Position numbers and translations under genes: made by a program
Shown: in pieces, positions 37,441 to 46,176 of the stretch
Layout: every line of letters starts with the position of its first letter
How positions within the stretch are numbered: position 1 is the stretch's first letter
Notes under the pieces: model-generated
What the model saw: the letters and a program-made list of their open reading frames with translations, nothing else
What the model was told of the DNA's origin: nothing
Database searches by the model: none
Source: an uncultured Granulosicoccus sp.
GTDB lineage: Bacteria; Pseudomonadota; Gammaproteobacteria; Granulosicoccales; Granulosicoccaceae
Direction of reading: 5' to 3'
Length of the DNA stretch: 64,000 bases
Assembly: GCA_947499955.1 (NCBI GenBank)
Contig: CANMQI010000016.1
Span: 83,907 to 147,906, forward strand

Positions 37441-38256
37441 TCAGCCTACTTCCACCGTAAGTTGCAGACCATCATGCGCCGGTATGACATGGGCCGGCAG
37501 TTGCTGCTGCAATATGGCGTAATCCAGCTCGGTCGCCATATTGGTCAGGATTGCCTGTTCCGGTTCGAGGCTGTCGATGAAGGCCAGGGATTCATCCAGA
37601 TTCATGTGTGAGGGGTGCCGTTCATAGCGCAAGGCATCCACGATCAGGTAGCGACACCCTTTCAGGGCTTCAAGACTGACCGGATCGGTGATGCGTTTCA
37701 TGTCCGGCAGGTAGACAACATCGCCAATTCTGAAGCCCAGGGCGTGGATGTCACCGTGTTCTGCCAGCAGCGGCATCGCCGAAATACTGCCACCTTGTCC
37801 GTCAATCACGCTCGGCATGCCATGAGTGATGGTTGCCTGTTGGCAAAAGGGCGGGTAACTGCTACCCGGGGCCCGATGGAAGCAGTAGCCAAAGGGTTGC
37901 ATGACGACATCGGCGGTCGCCTTGTCCATGTGTACCGTGATACTGGAACGCAGACTGATGGCCAGTTGACGCAGGTCATCCAGTCCGAAGATATGATCGG
38001 CATGCGGATGGGTCAGTAGAACACCGTCCAGATTCACGACATTGGCAGACAACAACTGCTCACGCAGGTCTGCACCGGTATCGATGAGTGCCGTGGTGAT
38101 ACCCCCGTCAGCAGCGATTGCTTCTATCAGCAGGGCGCAACGACGCCGCTTGTTCAACGGGTTCTGCGGGTCACAGACACCCCATTGGTTGCCTACACGC
38201 GGCACGCCACCCGATGAGCCGCAGCCCAGCACAGTGAATCGCAGTTTCTCAGTCAT
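37441..38256 (-). CDS. Metallo-beta-lactamase-fold hydrolase (PhnP-like)
   Basis: 271-residue MBL-fold protein. Zinc ligands: LLTHPHADHIFGLDDLRQL near residue 92 (HxHxDH), a later His in EHGDIHALGF, Asp in VVYLPDMK and the C-terminal His in HVIPAHDG. The N-terminus FTVLGCGSSGGVPRVG and overall order resemble PhnP-type phosphodiesterases. The ATG at 38256 follows GTAGGC; the frame is open back to 38289. It converges on the GGDEF gene and is followed on the same strand by nothing in the window. Substrate unknown. Confidence 0.82.
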   Translation of the reverse strand: MTEKLRFTVLGCGSSGGVPRVGNQWGVCDPQNPLNKRRRCALLIEAIAADGGITTALIDTGADLREQLLSANVVNLDGVLLTHPHADHIFGLDDLRQLAISLRSSITVHMDKATADVVMQPFGYCFHRAPGSSYPPFCQQATITHGMPSVIDGQGGSISAMPLLAEHGDIHALGFRIGDVVYLPDMKRITDPVSLEALKGCRYLIVDALRYERHPSHMNLDESLAFIDSLEPEQAILTNMATELDYAILQQQLPAHVIPAHDGLQLTVEVG

Positions 38257-38392
38257 TTTGCCTACAGGAATCGAGTACGGATCCGGCACGCAGGAGACCG
38301 GGTGTCGCTTGCATGCCGTTGGAACGAATTGGAACTGACTGGCACGAATGGTAGCTGATAAAGCGGTATTCGTGCCCGTTCAGTCGCTATTC

Positions 38393-39229
38393 TCAGAGAT
38401 TCCAGAGCTGCATGGCATTGTTGCGCAGTAGAGCCGCCTTTTCGTCCGCCGAACAGCCGTCGATCAGTGCATGTGTTGCTGCCACCCAGGTCTCGATGCG
38501 ACCACCCTGGGTACATACGGGGCTGTCACTACCCCAGACCACCCGATCCCAACCAAACGCCTTGATGGTGTGTTCCACATAAGGGCGCATGTCATCCAGT
38601 ACCCAGTTGTCATGGTCACCGTAGGCGATCACCCCGGAGATCTTGCCAACCACATTGCTGCGACTGGCAATCTGCGTCATGTTTTCCTGCCACGGTGACA
38701 TTTCTCCGGACTTCACATCAGGAACACCGCAGTGATCGAGGACAAACTGCACATCCGGGCAATGATCCACCAGTTCGATGGCCAGTGGAATCTGGCTGGG
38801 TAACACACACAGATCAAAGGTCAGACCTGTGCCTGTCAGTCGTTTGACGTTATCTCTGAAGGTGCGGGTGGTGGACAGCTCATCGGGCATGACATGCAGG
38901 ATGCGGCGAAGTCCCTTGATTTCAGCGCAAGATTGCTGCTCATCGAACCAGGCTGCGAAGTCCTCGGACTCCGGACGACAGGAAGCGATGGCACCGCGCA
39001 TCAGGCTGTCGGGTTGTTCCATCAGGGATTTCACCATGTCGGTTTCCGCATCCCGATCCTTGTCGGCTACATCCACTTCCATATGCAGCGCACCGATGAT
39101 ACCGATGCGGCGAGCGATGCTCGCGTAGTCCGCATAGGTGGAGTCCCGATTCAGCTTCTCGACATTGGCAAGCCAAGGGTAACTCAGCTTGTCGCGGTAG
39201 ATCAGGTGCAGGTGCGTGTCGATCAACAT
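38393..39229 (-). CDS. Amidohydrolase-2 family protein, probable sugar lactonase
   Basis: 278-residue TIM-barrel metal hydrolase. N-terminal metal motif IDTHLHLIYRDKLSYPWL is typical of the family that includes L-fuconolactonase and other sugar lactonases; further metal ligands are seen in FVLDHCGVPDVKSG near 165 and the Asp in RVVWGSDSPVC near 238. It is divergent from the sugar ABC operon across 152 bases, and that operon contains a mutarotase and a dehydratase, so hydrolysis of a sugar lactone to an acid is the likely reaction. Decarboxylase-type relatives exist but fit the context less well. Confidence 0.72.
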   Translation of the reverse strand: MLIDTHLHLIYRDKLSYPWLANVEKLNRDSTYADYASIARRIGIIGALHMEVDVADKDRDAETDMVKSLMEQPDSLMRGAIASCRPESEDFAAWFDEQQSCAEIKGLRRILHVMPDELSTTRTFRDNVKRLTGTGLTFDLCVLPSQIPLAIELVDHCPDVQFVLDHCGVPDVKSGEMSPWQENMTQIASRSNVVGKISGVIAYGDHDNWVLDDMRPYVEHTIKAFGWDRVVWGSDSPVCTQGGRIETWVAATHALIDGCSADEKAALLRNNAMQLWNL

Positions 39230-39295
39230 CGGTAAGTCTCCGGTAGCGTGGGGGGTGATTGTGGGCCGAAGCGGTAGTGAATTTCAAGATAGTGC

Positions 39296-39325
39296 TTGAT
39301 TATATTTGAAAATTGCGTTTATATT
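39296..39325 (+). promoter_or_regulatory. Probable promoter of the sugar ABC operon
   Basis: TTGATT (39296-39301; four of six) and TATATT (39320-39325; five of six) are separated by 18 bases. The start of transcription would fall near 39332, giving a 50-base leader before the TTG start codon with its strong SD. Confidence 0.5.
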
Positions 39326-39330
39326 TGAAA
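39300..39330. promoter_or_regulatory. Direct repeat overlapping the ABC operon promoter (possible IclR-type site)
   Basis: TTATATTTGAAA occurs twice, at 39300-39311 and 39319-39330, 19 bases apart, i.e. roughly two helical turns. An inverted copy of its core, ATTTCAA, lies at 39281-39287. Regulator binding is inferred; the IclR gene at 46173 closes this operon and is the natural candidate. Confidence 0.45.
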
Positions 39331-39381
39331 CACCTGTCGTATTCAGACACGGTGTTGTACTCACGAGTAGGGGGCATAATC

Positions 39382-40692
39382 TTGAAAAGAACTACACTCT
39401 GGTCAGCCACCACGCTGGCCATTCCGCTATTGGCTGTATCCGGGTTGTCGACCGCCGCAGAATTCGATGGCGTGACGCTTGATGCAAAACTCATCGGCGG
39501 CCAGCAGTACGAGGCGCTGTATGCACGCATTGGCGACTGGGAATCCGAGACGGGTGCCAAGGTCAATGTCATCTCCAAGAAGAATCACTTTGAACTGGAC
39601 AAGGAGTTCAAGTCGGATCTGGCAGCCGGCTCACTGGGCTGGTGTGTCGGCTCGAATCACTCCTCCTTTGCATCGCAGTACCCATCCCTGTATGCCGATC
39701 TGACGCCATACCTGACGCCGGAATTCATGGCCGAATACGTGGATTCCAACATTGCCGCATCGAAGATCGGCGATAAACTGGTGATGCTGCCGCGAGCGCA
39801 GTTCGATGTGTCCGCCTTGTATTATCAGAAGAGCCTTTATGAAGACGCCGAGAAACAGGCGGCCTTCAAGAAGGAATATGGCTATGAGCTGACACCACCG
39901 GATACCTGGCAGCAGGTCAGCGACCAGGCCGTCTTTTTCAGCGATCCGCCGAACTTCTACGGCACGCAGTTTGCCGGCAAGGACGAGGCGATCGTCGGCC
40001 GCTTCTATGAGATGGTCGTGGCCGAAGGCGGTCAGCTGTTCAATGATGACTGGTCACCGGCCTTCAACAGTGAAGCGGGTATTCGCGCGCTGGACTGGTT
40101 CGTCAACATCTATCAGCAAGGTGCTGCGCCCAAGGGCACCACTTCCTATCTGTGGGATGAGCTGGGGCAGGGCTTTGCGTCGGGCACCATCGCCCTGAAT
40201 CTTGACTGGCCCGGCTGGGCAGGCTTCTTCAACGATCCGGAAAGCTCCAAGATTGCCGGTAATGTCGGTGTCGTGGTGCAGCCGCAGGGCAGTGCCGGTA
40301 TTCGTACCGGGTGGTCCGGGCATCACGGTTTCTCGGTCACTGAATCGTGCGAGAACAAGGAAGCCGCGGCCTCTCTGGTGTCCTTTCTGACCAATGAGGA
40401 GAGCCAGACGCTGGAGAGTGCAACCGGGCCTCTGCCGACCCGCAAGGCGGTATGGGAACACGTTGTGGCCGAAGCCGAAGGTGATGCCTACCGTACCGAA
40501 GTACTTCAAGCCTTTCAGGCGGCGGCCGAACATGCCTTTCCGGCACCCAAGACGCCTTACTGGATAGAGGCCACCAATGTCATCTACCCGGAGCTGCAGG
40601 CAGCCATTCTGGGTGACAGGACCTCGGCAGAAGCGCTGGAAGTGGCGGCGGAAGCCGTGGACGAGATGATGCGGGAAAACGGCGAGTACTAA
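39382..40692 (+). CDS. ABC-transporter sugar-binding protein
   Basis: 436-residue periplasmic solute-binding protein (family 1 type, as for maltose or oligosaccharide importers). The signal peptide is residues about 1-23 (MKRTTLWSATTLAIPLLAVS, cleavage near STAAE). Binding-protein features include DWESETGAKVNVIS near 45 and ending segments such as WSGHHGFSVTESCENKEAA. The TTG at 39382 is taken as start because a GTAGGGGG SD lies 7 bases upstream and the signal peptide begins there; no ATG is in position. First gene of the transport operon. Confidence 0.88.
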   Translation: MKRTTLWSATTLAIPLLAVSGLSTAAEFDGVTLDAKLIGGQQYEALYARIGDWESETGAKVNVISKKNHFELDKEFKSDLAAGSLGWCVGSNHSSFASQYPSLYADLTPYLTPEFMAEYVDSNIAASKIGDKLVMLPRAQFDVSALYYQKSLYEDAEKQAAFKKEYGYELTPPDTWQQVSDQAVFFSDPPNFYGTQFAGKDEAIVGRFYEMVVAEGGQLFNDDWSPAFNSEAGIRALDWFVNIYQQGAAPKGTTSYLWDELGQGFASGTIALNLDWPGWAGFFNDPESSKIAGNVGVVVQPQGSAGIRTGWSGHHGFSVTESCENKEAAASLVSFLTNEESQTLESATGPLPTRKAVWEHVVAEAEGDAYRTEVLQAFQAAAEHAFPAPKTPYWIEATNVIYPELQAAILGDRTSAEALEVAAEAVDEMMRENGEY

Positions 40693-40716
40693 GGTGCTGA
40701 TACTGGCCAACGCGCA

Positions 40717-40739
40717 ACGACGGAGCATGGCTCCGTCGT
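40717..40739 (+). promoter_or_regulatory. Intercistronic hairpin masking the permease start
   Basis: ACGACGGAGC (40717-40726) and GCTCCGTCGT (40730-40739) pair perfectly around the loop ATG. The stem takes in the only SD-like GGAG and the first two bases of the GTG start of the first permease (40738). It likely lowers permease translation relative to the binding protein and may also protect the 3' end of the binding-protein mRNA. Confidence 0.6.
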
Positions 40740-41640
40740 GACCAGACTATTCCGTCGACTACCACCGTGGCTGGCACTGCTGCTGCCGGCCATCGTGATA
40801 TTGCTGGTGGTGGTGCTGGTGCCACTGCTGCTGTCCCTGTATTCGAGCTTCACGCCGTATCGCCTGACCCGCCCGGAATCGCTGTACAAGTGGATCGGTG
40901 AATACAATTACGTCAAGGTGGCCACCGATGCCAACTTCTGGATGGCCTTCGGGCGCACGGTGTTTCTGCTGACCGTTGCCCTGAATCTGGAAATGCTGCT
41001 GGGACTGGGGCTGGCCTTGCTGGTCAACAAGGTCACCTGGGGACAGCGTGGCTTGCGTACCATCATGATGTTTCCGATGATGTTCTCGCCCATCCTGGTG
41101 GGCTTCCAGTTCAAGTTCATCTTCAATGACAACGTCGGGCTGGTGAACAATGCCCTGCAATCGCTGGGCATCACCGATCAGGCGATTGCCTGGCTGGTGG
41201 ATGGCAAGCTGGCGATGTTCTCCATCATCTTTGCCGAAGTGTGGATGTCCACCTCGGTGTTCGCCATCCTGATTCTGGCCGGTCTGTTTGCCATTCCGCG
41301 AGATCCTCTGGAGGCGGCCAAGGTCGATGGCTGTACACCCTGGCAATCGTTTCGTCATATTAGTCTGCCGTTTCTGATGCCGTTCATCTACATTGCCATG
41401 GCCATTCGCAGTCTGGATGTGGCGCGCGCCTACGATATCGTGCAGATCATGACCAATGGCGGTCCGGCCCGACGTACCGAGCTACTGTGGACACTGATCG
41501 GACGCACCGGCTATGTCGATGCGAAAATGGGCCTGGCCAATGCCATGGGCTATATCTCGATCTTCCTGGCCATCTTCTTCACCGTCTACTTCTTCCGGAA
41601 GCTGAACGCATCGCGCACGGCGCTGGGGTACAACGCCTGA
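40738..41640 (+). CDS. Sugar ABC-transporter permease, MalF type
   Basis: 300-residue inner-membrane permease with six helices. Starts with a basic end and a first helix (LALLLPAIVILLVVVLVPLLL). The EAA loop that contacts the ATPase is EAAKVDGCTPWQSFRHI at about residue 195. The GTG at 40738 is the only reasonable start and lies within a hairpin. The second permease follows one base after its stop. Pairs with the second permease and the ATPase to import a sugar captured by the binding protein. Confidence 0.9.
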   Translation: MTRLFRRLPPWLALLLPAIVILLVVVLVPLLLSLYSSFTPYRLTRPESLYKWIGEYNYVKVATDANFWMAFGRTVFLLTVALNLEMLLGLGLALLVNKVTWGQRGLRTIMMFPMMFSPILVGFQFKFIFNDNVGLVNNALQSLGITDQAIAWLVDGKLAMFSIIFAEVWMSTSVFAILILAGLFAIPRDPLEAAKVDGCTPWQSFRHISLPFLMPFIYIAMAIRSLDVARAYDIVQIMTNGGPARRTELLWTLIGRTGYVDAKMGLANAMGYISIFLAIFFTVYFFRKLNASRTALGYNA

Positions 41641-41641
41641 C

Positions 41642-42508
41642 ATGGATATCAATCAACAACACCGATTGAAGAAATACGGGCTGAAGGCGGCGCATCTGAT
41701 CACGCTGTTCGTTGCCATGTCGATCATCTGCCTGCCAGGCTTGTGGATCGTGCTCAATTCCTTTCGGCCGACCGTGGAGATCATGGCCAAGCCGCCGATC
41801 TGGATTCCGGAGAAGCTCAGCTTCGATCACTACCGGGCAATGTTCGGCGGCGTCGGCGAAGGAGGGGTACCCGTGGTGCGCTACTTCATGAATTCCTTGA
41901 TCATTTCGGTGACCAGTACGATCATCGCCATCCTGATCGGGATTGCCGGTGGCTATGCCTTTGCCCGCTATCGTTTTCGTGGCAAGTCGGCCATCTTCGT
42001 CGGCTTCATGGTGACCCGAGCGGTGCCGGGGGTAGCCTTGTCGCTACCGCTGTTCATTGTCTTTGCCAAGGTGGGCATCATCGATACGCACTTCGGTCTC
42101 ATTCTCGCCTACGTGGCCATGAATGTGCCGTTTTCCATCTGGCTGATCGACGGTTTCTTCCGACAGGTGCCGCGAGAGCTGGCAGAGGCGGCGGAGATCG
42201 ATGGCTGCACACGCTGGCAGGCGTTCTGGAAAGTGGAGTTTCCGGTGGCCAAGGCCGGTATTGCCTCGGCGGCCATCTTTGCGTTCCTGACGTCCTGGAA
42301 CGAGTACGCGCTGGCCAGTCAATTGACCCGTTCGGTCTTTTCCAAGACCATGCCGGTCGGCCTGCTGGACTTCACGTCCGAATTCACCATCAACTGGGGC
42401 GGTATGTGTGCACTGGCCGTCCTGATGATCATTCCGGCTCTGATACTGACATTCATCGTGCAAAAGCACCTGATCAGCGGCCTCACTTTCGGCGGAATCA
42501 AGGGATAG
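41642..42508 (+). CDS. Sugar ABC-transporter permease, MalG type
   Basis: 288-residue inner-membrane permease with six helices, second half of the transport channel. The EAA loop is EAAEIDGCTRWQAFWKVEFP near residue 182, typical of the MalG family. The ATG lies one base behind the previous stop, and the ATPase gene begins 3 bases after its stop, so all three are translationally close. The C-terminus IVQKHLISGLTFGGIKG is the standard ending for this family. Confidence 0.92.
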   Translation: MDINQQHRLKKYGLKAAHLITLFVAMSIICLPGLWIVLNSFRPTVEIMAKPPIWIPEKLSFDHYRAMFGGVGEGGVPVVRYFMNSLIISVTSTIIAILIGIAGGYAFARYRFRGKSAIFVGFMVTRAVPGVALSLPLFIVFAKVGIIDTHFGLILAYVAMNVPFSIWLIDGFFRQVPRELAEAAEIDGCTRWQAFWKVEFPVAKAGIASAAIFAFLTSWNEYALASQLTRSVFSKTMPVGLLDFTSEFTINWGGMCALAVLMIIPALILTFIVQKHLISGLTFGGIKG

Positions 42509-42511
42509 TCA

Positions 42512-43606
42512 ATGGCACGTGTTTCGCTCAACAAGATCGTCAAGCGCTACGGCAAGCTCGAGGTGGTGCACGGTATCGATCTGGATATCGCTCACAACGA
42601 GTTCGTCGTACTGGTCGGTCCTTCAGGCTGTGGCAAGTCAACCACGCTGCGCATGATTGCCGGTCTGGAGGAGCTCAGCAGCGGCGATATTCACATCGGT
42701 GAACAACGCGTGAATGATCTGCCGCCCAGGGATCGCAACATCTCCATGGTGTTCCAGAACTACGCCCTGTATCCGCACATGACCGTGGCGGAGAATCTGG
42801 GTTTCTCCCTGAAGATTGCCAATCGAAGTGAGGCGGAGATCGACAAGGCCGTGGCCGAAGCGGCAGAAATACTCAGCCTGGGTGAGCTGTTGCAGCGGCG
42901 TCCGGCAGAGCTCTCCGGCGGGCAGCGGCAGCGGGTGGCCATGGGGCGTGCCATCGTGCGACACCCCGATGTCTTCCTGTTTGATGAACCGCTGTCCAAT
43001 CTGGATGCCAAATTGCGTGCGCAGATGCGTGTCGAGATCAAGAAGCTGCATCAGCGCATCAAGACCACCATCGTGTACGTGACGCATGATCAGGTGGAAG
43101 CCATGACCCTGGCGGATCGAATCGTCATCATGCGTGATGGGTATATCGAACAGCAGGGGACACCCTTGCAGGTGTTCGAAAACCCTGTCAATACTTTCGT
43201 GGCCACCTTCATCGGTTCACCACCGATGAACCTGCTACCGGCTACCATCGGCACTGACACCAGCCAGCTGCGGCTCGAAGATGGTACCGAGCTGCCGGTA
43301 CCGAAACGCTTGCAGTCCAGTGTCACTGCCGGACAGTCGGTGACCTTCGGCTTTCGTGCCGACAATCTGATGCCCGAAGGCCACGGGTTGACACTGGGTT
43401 CGGAAACCGCCAATTTCGACCTGCTGATCAATCTGTCCGAGCCGCTGGGTACAGAAACGGTGTTGTTCGGCGAGATCGCCGGCCGGGAGATTCAGGCAAA
43501 GATGCTGAACCCGCGGCCGGTATCCATGGGCGAGACTTTGCGTTGTCAGCTGGACATGAGTCGCGCCCACCTGTTCGATGCAAGTACACAACTCAGTCTG
43601 GGCTGA
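42512..43606 (+). CDS. Sugar ABC-transporter ATPase (UgpC/MalK type)
   Basis: 364-residue ATP-binding subunit. Walker A VGPSGCGKST at 35-44, signature LSGGQRQRVAMG near 132, Walker B FLFDEPLSNLD near 155, and switch His in VTHDQVEAM. A C-terminal OB-fold (TOBE) domain (about residues 240-364) is present, as in MalK and UgpC. It energises import by the two permeases. Start ATG at 42512. Confidence 0.93.
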   Translation: MARVSLNKIVKRYGKLEVVHGIDLDIAHNEFVVLVGPSGCGKSTTLRMIAGLEELSSGDIHIGEQRVNDLPPRDRNISMVFQNYALYPHMTVAENLGFSLKIANRSEAEIDKAVAEAAEILSLGELLQRRPAELSGGQRQRVAMGRAIVRHPDVFLFDEPLSNLDAKLRAQMRVEIKKLHQRIKTTIVYVTHDQVEAMTLADRIVIMRDGYIEQQGTPLQVFENPVNTFVATFIGSPPMNLLPATIGTDTSQLRLEDGTELPVPKRLQSSVTAGQSVTFGFRADNLMPEGHGLTLGSETANFDLLINLSEPLGTETVLFGEIAGREIQAKMLNPRPVSMGETLRCQLDMSRAHLFDASTQLSLG

Positions 43607-43627
43607 ATCGGGAACAACTGGAAAAAC

Positions 43628-44737
43628 ATGGCAATCATAGAACACGTCGAACTGTGCATGGTCGATCTTCGACCGAAGGTCAAACGCACCGACGCCATTC
43701 AATCCTTCGTCAGCCAGGAAACACCTCTGGTACGAATCACGGATAGTGAGGGTGCGGTCGGTATCGGCTATTCCTACACCATCGGTCAGGGAGGTCCGGC
43801 CGTCATGTCGCTGTTGGCCGAGACACTGGCGCCGCAGCTGATCGGGCAGGAAGCCGAGAATATCGATCGGATCTGGCGCGAGCTGATGTTCTCGACACAC
43901 GCCACCACAGTGGGTGCCATTACCTCCCTGGCGCTGGCGGCGATCGACACGGCACTGTGGGATCTGCGCTGCAAGCGGGCCTGCCTGCCGCTGTACAGAA
44001 TGGTGGGCGGTGGCAAGGACAGTGTTCCCATGTACACCACTGAAGGTGGTTGGTTGCATATCGATACCCAGGCGCTGGTTGATGATGCTGTAGCGGCGAA
44101 GGAAAAGGGTTTTGCCGGCTCCAAGATAAAGATCGGGCGGCCGCATCTGTCGGAGGATCGCAAACGTCTGGCTGCGGTCAGACAGGCCGTTGGTGATGAA
44201 TCGGAAATCATGGTCGACGCCAATCAGGCCTTTGGCAGGGCCGAGGCCACTCGGCGGGCCCGGGTACTCGAGGAGTTCGATATTGCCTGGTTCGAGGAGC
44301 CGATGCCGGCGGACGATGTCATGGAGCATGTGCGTCTTGCGGCAAGCACCTCGGTACCCATTGCCGTGGGCGAGAGCATGTATTCGCTGAGTCAGTTCAA
44401 GGATTACCTGACCCTGGGTGGTGCGTCCATCGTGCAGGTGGATGTGGCACGCATTGGCGGTATCACGCCGTGGCTGAAGGTGGCGCATATGGCCGAGGCA
44501 CACAATGTCCCGGTATGCCCGCATTTTCTGATGGAATTGCACGTCAGTCTGGTGTGTGCCATACCCAACGCGCCGTGGCTGGAATACATACCGCAGCTCG
44601 ATGAGATCACCGGCAGCGGCATGCGCATGGAGAACGGTCGGGCATTCCCGAGCAGTGAGCCGGGTCTGGGCATCGACTGGGACTGGACCGAAATCGACAA
44701 GCGCCGGGTCGACAACCTGACAACAAGAATCAGCTGA
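43628..44737 (+). CDS. Enolase-superfamily sugar acid dehydratase (mandelate racemase subgroup)
   Basis: 369-residue protein of the MR/MLE family. Active-site residues can be read: KIK at 166-168 (bases), metal ligands Asp197 (in VDANQ), Glu223 (WFEEP) and Glu249 (GES), and His299 in VCPHFLMELH. Members dehydrate sugar acids (galactonate, fuconate, talarate/galactarate, lyxonate) to 2-keto-3-deoxy acids. It follows the ATPase by 21 bases and precedes a sugar mutarotase, which points to a monosaccharide-acid substrate rather than an aromatic one. The exact substrate is not determinable from motifs alone. Confidence 0.85.
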   Translation: MAIIEHVELCMVDLRPKVKRTDAIQSFVSQETPLVRITDSEGAVGIGYSYTIGQGGPAVMSLLAETLAPQLIGQEAENIDRIWRELMFSTHATTVGAITSLALAAIDTALWDLRCKRACLPLYRMVGGGKDSVPMYTTEGGWLHIDTQALVDDAVAAKEKGFAGSKIKIGRPHLSEDRKRLAAVRQAVGDESEIMVDANQAFGRAEATRRARVLEEFDIAWFEEPMPADDVMEHVRLAASTSVPIAVGESMYSLSQFKDYLTLGGASIVQVDVARIGGITPWLKVAHMAEAHNVPVCPHFLMELHVSLVCAIPNAPWLEYIPQLDEITGSGMRMENGRAFPSSEPGLGIDWDWTEIDKRRVDNLTTRIS

Positions 44738-44748
44738 GGAGACGACAG

Positions 44749-45078
44749 ATGGAACGCATGGGTAAGGTCATCGGACTGAATGCAGAGAAGGTGGCGGAGT
44801 ACAAGCGCTTGCACGCCGATGTCTGGCCGGGGGTATTGGCGAAGATCAGCGAATGCAATATTCGCAACTACACCATCTTCCTGAAAGAGCCGGAGAATCT
44901 GCTTTTCAGCTATTTTGAATATCATGGCACTGACTTCGAGGCGGATTCCGCTCTGATGGCTGCCGACCCTGAAACCCAGCGCTGGTGGAGTGTCTGCGAG
45001 CCGTGCCAGAAACCGCTGGACACCCGCAAGGAGGGGGAGTGGTGGGCCAGTATGGAAGATGTCTTCCATCTGGACTGA
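44749..45078 (+). CDS. L-rhamnose mutarotase family protein (RhaM-like)
   Basis: 109-residue small protein of the DUF718/RhaM family, which interconverts the alpha and beta anomers of L-rhamnose and related deoxysugars. Family marks: KVAEYKRLHADVWPGVLAKI near residue 15 (with the catalytic His), NYTIFL near 39 and WWSVCEPCQKPL near 79. A GAGGAG SD stands about seven bases before the ATG. Rhamnose itself need not be the substrate: related proteins act in L-fucose and other pathways. It supports a sugar, in pyranose form, as the transported compound. Confidence 0.85.
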   Translation: MERMGKVIGLNAEKVAEYKRLHADVWPGVLAKISECNIRNYTIFLKEPENLLFSYFEYHGTDFEADSALMAADPETQRWWSVCEPCQKPLDTRKEGEWWASMEDVFHLD

Positions 45079-45123
45079 CGGTTGCAGATTTCAATCAACC
45101 CGTTGCAGACACCGGAGAACGCG

Positions 45124-46176
45124 ATGACGCTCAGGCAACACTGGCCGCTGGCAAGCCAACCCCGGCCTATTGTCATCATCGGGGCCGGCTCCATCGTGTC
45201 CGATGCGCATCTGCCGGCCTATGCCAAGGCCGGCTATCCGGTGCAGGGCATCTTCGACCCGGACCTGGGCAAGGCGCAGGCACTGGCTGACATCTGGGGC
45301 TGCAAGGCCTACCCCTCCATGAGCGAGGCGGTTGCATCCGGCTCGGTGGTGTTCGACCTGGCCACGCCGCCGGCGGCACATCTCGATGTATTACGCCAGT
45401 TGCCGCCAGGCGCTGCTGCTTTGATCCAGAAACCGATGGGCAGCGATCTGGCCGAGGCCACTGAGATACTCTCACTGTGCCGGGAGCGCCGGCTGCAGGC
45501 TGCGCTGAATTTCCAACTGCGCTTCTCTCCCATGATGCTGGCGCTGCAGGATGCCATCGGTCAGGGCATGCTGGGGGAGGTGCTGGATTTCGATGCCTGG
45601 CTGGCACTGGATACGCCCTGGGGGCTGTGGAAGTTTCTCGAAGGGCTGCCACGGGTGGAAATTGCTCTGCATTCGATCCACTATCTGGACTTCGTGCGAG
45701 CGATTCTTGGTAATCCGCTGGGTGTGCATGCCAAGACCATTGGCCACCCAGCCAGCAAGATGGCGCAGACCCGGACCAGCGCCATTCTGGATTACGGCGA
45801 CAGGGTGCGATGCAGCTTGTCAGTCAATCACGATCATGCCTTTGGCAGACGGTTCCAGGCCTGTGAATTCCGCTTGTGCGGAACAGACGGGGCCGCCTAC
45901 GTCAAGCTGGGTGTCAATCTGGATTATCCGCAAGGTGAGCCGGATGAGCTGTGGATCAAGCAGGCTGATGCCGATTGGCAGCAGATTGCACTGGATGGTG
46001 AATGGTTTCCTGACGCATTTGCCTCGCGGATGTCACAATTGCAGCGTTTCGTGACAGGAGAGGAATCTGAATTGATCAGCAATGTTGAAGATGCCTGGCA
46101 GACCATGGCTCTGGTGGAAGCGGCCTACACCAGCAGCGCCTCCCCGGCCACGCCCATGGCAGGGCTACCGTCTTGA
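45124..46176 (+). CDS. Gfo/Idh/MocA-family dehydrogenase, probable sugar 1-dehydrogenase
   Basis: 350-residue NAD(P)-dependent dehydrogenase. Rossmann motif VIIGAGSIVSDAHLPAY at about residue 18; the family's EKP motif appears as QKPMGSDL near 103. In the operon, oxidation of the sugar at C1 to its lactone is the missing step between the mutarotase and the lactonase, and this enzyme fits it. The ATG at 45124 has a GGAGAACGCG SD; the frame is open to 45082. The stop codon overlaps the TTG start of the IclR gene. Confidence 0.78.
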   Translation: MTLRQHWPLASQPRPIVIIGAGSIVSDAHLPAYAKAGYPVQGIFDPDLGKAQALADIWGCKAYPSMSEAVASGSVVFDLATPPAAHLDVLRQLPPGAAALIQKPMGSDLAEATEILSLCRERRLQAALNFQLRFSPMMLALQDAIGQGMLGEVLDFDAWLALDTPWGLWKFLEGLPRVEIALHSIHYLDFVRAILGNPLGVHAKTIGHPASKMAQTRTSAILDYGDRVRCSLSVNHDHAFGRRFQACEFRLCGTDGAAYVKLGVNLDYPQGEPDELWIKQADADWQQIALDGEWFPDAFASRMSQLQRFVTGEESELISNVEDAWQTMALVEAAYTSSASPATPMAGLPS

